Source: Nemorincola caseinilytica
GTDB lineage: Bacteria > Bacteroidota > Bacteroidia > Chitinophagales > Chitinophagaceae
Direction: 5' to 3'
NCBI RefSeq assembly: GCF_039540515.1
Contig: NZ_BAABFA010000007.1
Location: 62,001 to 126,000, forward strand
Length of the DNA stretch: 64,000 bases
The number at the start of each line of letters is the position of its first letter. The first letter of the stretch is position 1. This document shows, piece after piece, positions 60,473-64,000 of this stretch. The position numbers and the translations under genes were made by a program. The notes beneath the pieces were generated by a model. That model ran no database searches and was not told the origin of the DNA. It was given only the letters and a program-made list of their open reading frames with translations.

Positions 60473-60868
60473 TCAAAGCCCTGCTGCAAAGGCACTTATA
60501 GCAGCATTGAGATCTGCTGCATTGCCCTTCATGTCCGCGGATAACAGCATGACAGTATTCAGCAAAGACCCCTGATCCGATATTTTGGTCTTTGCCCGAG
60601 ATATACCCGAGGCATCATTTGCCTGTTTCGCTTCCTTCAGTTGTTGCTCGTATGCTAAAAAGAAGATCTTCACCATTCCCTGCATCTCTCGCCATTTGGC
60701 TACTATCGCTTCCTGCGAGCCGCCCTCTAAGAGGGTTTCCAGCTCATGGGCCTTCGATATGAATTCGGTCTTGGATGCTGCCACTTGGGCAGCGGTATAG
60801 CTGGTCTGTGCCAGTGCATGTGCCTGGATGATGATACCCAGCCCGCATATCAGGATGAATTTTTTCAT
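60473..60868 (-). CDS. small secreted helical protein
   Basis: 131 residues from the ATG at 60868. Signal peptide MKKFILICGLGIIIQAHALA, then a mostly helical, Ala- and Lys-rich chain ('FISKAHELETLLEGGSQEAI', 'AYEQQLKEAKQANDASGISR') likely to form a coiled coil. It is the first gene of a two-gene unit with the 1493-residue T9SS protein. I recognise no family. In 60878-61146 upstream I see only AT-rich sequence and a small hairpin, CCGAAA-TGTCG-TTTCGG near 61072-61088. Confidence 0.7.
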   Translation of the reverse strand: MKKFILICGLGIIIQAHALAQTSYTAAQVAASKTEFISKAHELETLLEGGSQEAIVAKWREMQGMVKIFFLAYEQQLKEAKQANDASGISRAKTKISDQGSLLNTVMLLSADMKGNAADLNAAISAFAAGL

Positions 60869-61190
60869 TTGGGTCATATTTTTATAAGGTGAAAAAGAAT
60901 TTGTTGGGGATATTTTTAGCTGTTATGGCTCACGCGCCAGGCGATCGTATGCGTTTCTCTGAAAGCATTATGTGTCTAGACTTTAAAGTGTTAATGATTT
61001 TATTTCATAGCAACTTAGTATACATTATTACGGATCTGCTACTAAACCCGACGAAGTGCCGTTTACAGACGCCGAAATGTCGTTTCGGGCCGACAAGTAG
61101 TTATCCGCTTGTTAATCATCTTTAACTCTTAGACCATACTGCCGATATGCGTATCAGCACAAACAATGTGGTACAAAGCGCAGATCTCAC

Positions 61191-61198
61191 TACTTTTG
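61191..61198 (+). promoter_or_regulatory. TAnnTTTG -7 element of the nfu gene
   Basis: TACTTTTG, exact consensus. It lies inside the longer ORF and 18 bases before the ATG at 61216, which favours that later start. Confidence 0.5.
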
Positions 61199-61215
61199 TG
61201 ACAAATACAAGCGAT

Positions 61216-61803
61216 ATGTTGAAGACCGGAAATACCATAGTGAGCATATATACCGAGATGACCCCCAACCCGGAGACAATGAAATTTGTGGCCAACAAGC
61301 TGCTGTACCCGGGCAAAAGCATCGATTTCCCCGATGAATCTGCTGCAGGGCCATCGCCCCTGGCGAAAGAGCTGTTCGCCTTCCCCTTCATCAGGAGCGT
61401 GTTCATAGCCAGCAATTTCGTGACCCTCACAAAGACCCCCGATACAAACTGGGACGATGTGATACCATCGGTAAGGCAGTTCCTGAAGGAATACCTGGAA
61501 GAAGGCCGTGCGGTGATAAACGAAGACCAGATAGTAAAACAGGCCGAAGCGACCATAAGCGGCGACGATACCGACGTAGTGGTGCGCATAAAAGAGTTGC
61601 TGGAGAACTATGTGAAACCCGCAGTAGAGATGGATGGCGGCGCTATCAGCTTCAAGGGTTTTGAAGATGGCACCGTGAAGCTGATGCTGCAGGGCTCATG
61701 CTCGGGCTGCCCCTCATCTATGATCACCCTGAAATCGGGCATAGAGGGCATGATGAAACGCATGATACCCGAGGTAAAGGAAGTAGTGGCCGAGGCAGAG
61801 TAA
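61216..61803 (+). CDS. Nfu-type iron-sulfur cluster scaffold
   Basis: 195 residues from the ATG at 61216. The longer ORF from 61147 includes the promoter element and adds 23 unlike residues. The N-terminal Nfu domain starts 'IVSIYTEMTPNPETMKFVAN' and includes 'FPFIRSVFIASNFVTLTKTP'. The C-terminal NifU-like domain has the cluster-binding CxxC, Cys162 and Cys165 in 'QGSCSGCPSSMITLKSGIE'. Nfu passes Fe-S clusters to target enzymes. No suf or isc genes are next to it. Confidence 0.92.
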   Translation: MLKTGNTIVSIYTEMTPNPETMKFVANKLLYPGKSIDFPDESAAGPSPLAKELFAFPFIRSVFIASNFVTLTKTPDTNWDDVIPSVRQFLKEYLEEGRAVINEDQIVKQAEATISGDDTDVVVRIKELLENYVKPAVEMDGGAISFKGFEDGTVKLMLQGSCSGCPSSMITLKSGIEGMMKRMIPEVKEVVAEAE

Positions 61804-61825
61804 TGACCAGAAATAAGATAATGGC

Positions 61826-61853
61826 AAGGCAGTATACCCCGGTATGCTGCCTT
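61826..61853. terminator. hairpin after the nfu gene
   Basis: 13-bp stem AAGGCAGTATACC / GGTATGCTGCCTT with a 2-base loop and one G-U pair. The following GTGTGCTATAT has few T, so it is at best a weak terminator. Confidence 0.45.
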
Positions 61854-61972
61854 GTGTGCTATATAGCGGTAAATGACAGGGAATTACCTTATTTTTATAC
61901 CCGAACCAAACATTGTTTCCCAACAAATATACTTGGTGCTGCAGCCACCGGCAGCGCCATCAATAGCCCGCA

Positions 61973-63058
61973 ATGAACATTCAGAACAACTATGTGGCCA
62001 TAATGGCCGGCGGTATAGGCAGCAGGTTCTGGCCAGAGAGCCGCACACACCTGCCCAAGCAATTCCTGGACCTACTGGGTACCGGCAAGTCGCTCATACA
62101 GTGGACGTACAACCGCTTCAAGCATATTTGCCCCAAGGAGAACATATACTTCATCACCAATGAGCAGTATATGGCCACCCTGCGCCAGCAGATACCCGAG
62201 ATAAATGATGCCAACATCATATCAGAGCCATCGCGAAAGAACACCGCACCCTGCGCGGCCTACTTCGCACACAAGATAATGGCGCTGAATCCCAATGCCA
62301 ATATAGTGATGTCGCCGGCCGACCACCTGATAATGGACGAGCACTCCTTTGAGCGTACCACGCAGGATGCGCTGGAGTTCGTATCGAAGCACAAGGCCAT
62401 GCTGACGCTGGGCATAAAACCCACCCGCCCCGATACTGGCTATGGCTACATACAGTACGATGTAGAGCAGGAGATAGACAAGGTCTACCGCGTGAAGACC
62501 TTTACCGAAAAACCATCGCTGGAGCTGGCCCGCACCTTCCTGAAGAGCGGAGACTTCCTCTGGAACTCGGGCATATTCGTATGGAACGTGCAGACCATAA
62601 TGGAAGCGCTGGAGCACTTCCTGCCCGAGATGAACGATGTGTTCCTGCAGGCAAAGAACGTGTACAATACCCCTGCCGAGCACGATGCCATAGTAAGGCT
62701 GTACCCTCACTGTACCAACATATCTATAGACTATGGTATAATGGAGAAGGCGCGCAATGTATATGTGATACCTTCCTACTTCGGCTGGTGCGACCTGGGC
62801 ACATGGGAGTCGGCATATGACAACAGCGAGAAGGACTACCTGGGCAATGCCGTGCTGGGCAATAATGTGATGGTGATAGACGCCACCGAGTGTATGATAA
62901 AAGCCCCCAACGAAAAGCTGGTGGTGCTGCAGGGCCTGGAGAAATTCATAGTGGTAGACACGCCCGATGTACTGCTGATATGCGAGCGCAACCGCGAGCA
63001 GCAGATAAAGGAATATGTGGCCGAAGTGAAACGCAACAAGGGCGACAGGTACCTGTAA
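61973..63058 (+). CDS. manC: mannose-1-phosphate guanylyltransferase
   Basis: 361 residues, the single-domain type without the isomerase domain. It makes GDP-mannose from mannose-1-phosphate and GTP for glycans. Landmarks: nucleotide loop 'MAGGIGSRFWPESR' (11-24), 'EPSRKNTAPCAAYFA', metal-binding 'VMSPADHLIMDE', 'DTGYGYIQYD', 'VKTFTEKPSLELA', 'FLWNSGIFVWNVQTIMEAL' and 'FGWCDLGTWESAYD'. A near-consensus -7 element (TATACTTG, 61928-61935) precedes it. It converges with the cytochrome gene 6 bases away. It may feed the surface glycans made by other loci here. Confidence 0.93.
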   Translation: MNIQNNYVAIMAGGIGSRFWPESRTHLPKQFLDLLGTGKSLIQWTYNRFKHICPKENIYFITNEQYMATLRQQIPEINDANIISEPSRKNTAPCAAYFAHKIMALNPNANIVMSPADHLIMDEHSFERTTQDALEFVSKHKAMLTLGIKPTRPDTGYGYIQYDVEQEIDKVYRVKTFTEKPSLELARTFLKSGDFLWNSGIFVWNVQTIMEALEHFLPEMNDVFLQAKNVYNTPAEHDAIVRLYPHCTNISIDYGIMEKARNVYVIPSYFGWCDLGTWESAYDNSEKDYLGNAVLGNNVMVIDATECMIKAPNEKLVVLQGLEKFIVVDTPDVLLICERNREQQIKEYVAEVKRNKGDRYL

Positions 63059-63064
63059 AGGGTA

Positions 63065-63505
63065 CTACTTCGCCCTGGCGGCCTTTACCTCATCTATGGT
63101 AACGGCAGTACCCGTATTTCCCATATTGGTGTATACATAAGACAGTACGGCTGCTACCTCCTCGTCGTTCAGCTGCTGGGGTGGCATAGTATTGTTATAC
63201 GTTTTGCCGTTCACCACCATTTCGCCGCTGCTGCCTTTTATCACCTGCAGTATGGTCTTCTCCCTGTTGGCCAGGTAATCCGATCCCGCCAGTGGCGGGT
63301 ACACATTGGGTAGCCCGTCGCCGCCCGCCATATGGCACTGCGCACAGGCACGCTTGTATATATCTTCTCCGCCGGGCTTCGATGCCTCGGCCTTTACATC
63401 ATCGGTAGAGAATGGTTGCTTGTCGGTAGTGCTTTCGCTGCTGCCGCAAGACACTGCGAACATTACTGCAAGGGCAGCACAAAATAGCAGGGATACTTTC
63501 TTCAT
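63065..63505 (-). CDS. lipoprotein c-type cytochrome
   Basis: 146 residues from the ATG at 63505; the upstream extension of the open frame overlaps the GNAT gene. A lipoprotein signal ends at 'FAVSC'. Haem is bound through 'CAQCH' in 'IYKRACAQCHMAGGDGLPNV'. The distal ligand is the Met in 'YNNTMPPQQLNDEEVAAVLS'. It is a class I mono-haem cytochrome like those that give electrons to cytochrome oxidases. Likely on the periplasmic side of a membrane. Confidence 0.92.
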   Translation of the reverse strand: MKKVSLLFCAALAVMFAVSCGSSESTTDKQPFSTDDVKAEASKPGGEDIYKRACAQCHMAGGDGLPNVYPPLAGSDYLANREKTILQVIKGSSGEMVVNGKTYNNTMPPQQLNDEEVAAVLSYVYTNMGNTGTAVTIDEVKAARAK

Positions 63506-63584
63506 GTCAGAAGGGAGGCTTTGTGTGAACGGCGGTAAATTTAGCAAGAAGCAGAAAATAAACACAACTCCTGTACTTTTTCTT

Positions 63585-64000
63585 TTAGGGTCGGTCGGCA
63601 GGCCTGTAGCCGGCATTCTGTATCCACTGCTCTTCGGCGAGGCGGTATTCCACTTCATTTTGCAGGGTCTTGTACAGGGTAGCACCCGTTTTCTCTACCG
63701 TCTTTCGCGAGCGGTGGTTGTGGCTGCCTACATGAAAAGATATGGTCTTTGCAAAAGTAAAAGCATGGTCTATCATCAGGCATTTCATTTCCTTGTTGTA
63801 GCCATTGGCCCAGCATCTGCGTACCAGGAAGGTATAGCCTATAGCTATGTTACCTGTAGCGGGGTCGTAGTTATAGTAGCGAGAGCTGCCTATTATCTCG
63901 CCGCTGATATTATCTATAGCCACAAAGGCGCTCTGCGATGCCATTGCGCTTTCCAGGTAGCGGGCGAATACCTCCGGCATATAGCGGGTACGCTCCGGAT
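63585..64000 (-). CDS. GNAT-family acetyltransferase (5' partial)
   Basis: The frame is open to the window edge (PERTRYMPEVF...), so the start is outside the window; the ATG at 63980 is probably internal. The visible 138 residues are the C-terminal half of a RimJ/RimL-like GNAT enzyme: 'SAFVAIDNISGEIIGSSRYY', 'IAIGYTFLVRRCWANGYNKE' (the acetyl-CoA loop is of the R-x-x-W-x-x-G form) and 'FHVGSHNHRSRKTVEKTGAT'. It probably acetylates a protein or small amine. Confidence 0.85.
   Translation of the reverse strand, partial: PERTRYMPEVFARYLESAMASQSAFVAIDNISGEIIGSSRYYNYDPATGNIAIGYTFLVRRCWANGYNKEMKCLMIDHAFTFAKTISFHVGSHNHRSRKTVEKTGATLYKTLQNEVEYRLAEEQWIQNAGYRPADRP

Overview
The window looks like chromosomal DNA of a Bacteroidota bacterium, most likely of the Chitinophagaceae type. 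The evidence is: type IX secretion C-terminal sorting domains on two secreted proteins; the Bacteroidota -7 promoter element TAnnTTTG in front of many genes; a substrate-binding lipoprotein followed by a TPR protein; phosphosulfolactate synthase; a YfhO-type membrane protein; and a kinase fused to a RapZ C-terminal domain. Isoleucine is very often written ATA, while the antisense-stop-generating codons TTA, CTA and TCA are rare. As a result long shadow ORFs lie opposite nearly every real gene. I found no tRNA, rRNA or CRISPR array.

Layout. 1-7200: the end of a YVTN beta-propeller gene, then a minus-strand block (acyltransferase, small membrane protein, DinB/YfiT enzyme, SGNH lipoprotein) and a second block (small membrane protein, PstS-like lipoprotein, TPR protein) closed by a clear terminator. 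7200-17500: a secreted protein, a UvrD-type helicase fused to an iron-sulfur nuclease, a small XRE regulator, an orphan PaaZ, an RsmB-like rRNA methyltransferase and an ABC transporter pair. 17500-28600: mainly minus strand, with a dicarboxylate symporter, aroE, comEC, a T9SS-exported SGNH protein, a Sel1-repeat protein and a YfhO-like protein.

28700-34330 is a tight plus-strand operon with overlapping or nearly abutting genes: a split transketolase, a sugar epimerase fused to a GtrB/CsbB-type glycosyltransferase, two methyltransferases and a 56-residue membrane protein. The YfhO-like gene is divergent to it. YfhO and CsbB homologues work together in three-component glycosylation, so I read 26.1-34.3 kb as a candidate system that makes an unusual sugar, loads it on undecaprenyl phosphate and transfers it outside the membrane. 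It is the best candidate here for an undescribed system. Next to it, 34370-35532 is a REP/RAYT island of foreign base composition, inserted between two convergent genes and flanked by a 74-bp direct repeat.

35.6-50.3 kb is mostly housekeeping: a patatin-like membrane protein, rpsF-rpsR-rplI with a promoter and a structured leader resembling the S6:S18 autoregulatory motif, prfA, dxr, rseP, a TonB-dependent receptor, comA (phosphosulfolactate synthase), lpxB, an unknown secreted protein, and YjbR and VOC proteins. 50.6-64 kb: clpC, a STAS-like protein, sixA, the kinase-RapZ fusion, a 1493-residue T9SS surface protein with a small secreted partner, an Nfu-type iron-sulfur scaffold, a mannose-1-phosphate guanylyltransferase, a lipoprotein cytochrome c and a GNAT gene cut by the window end.
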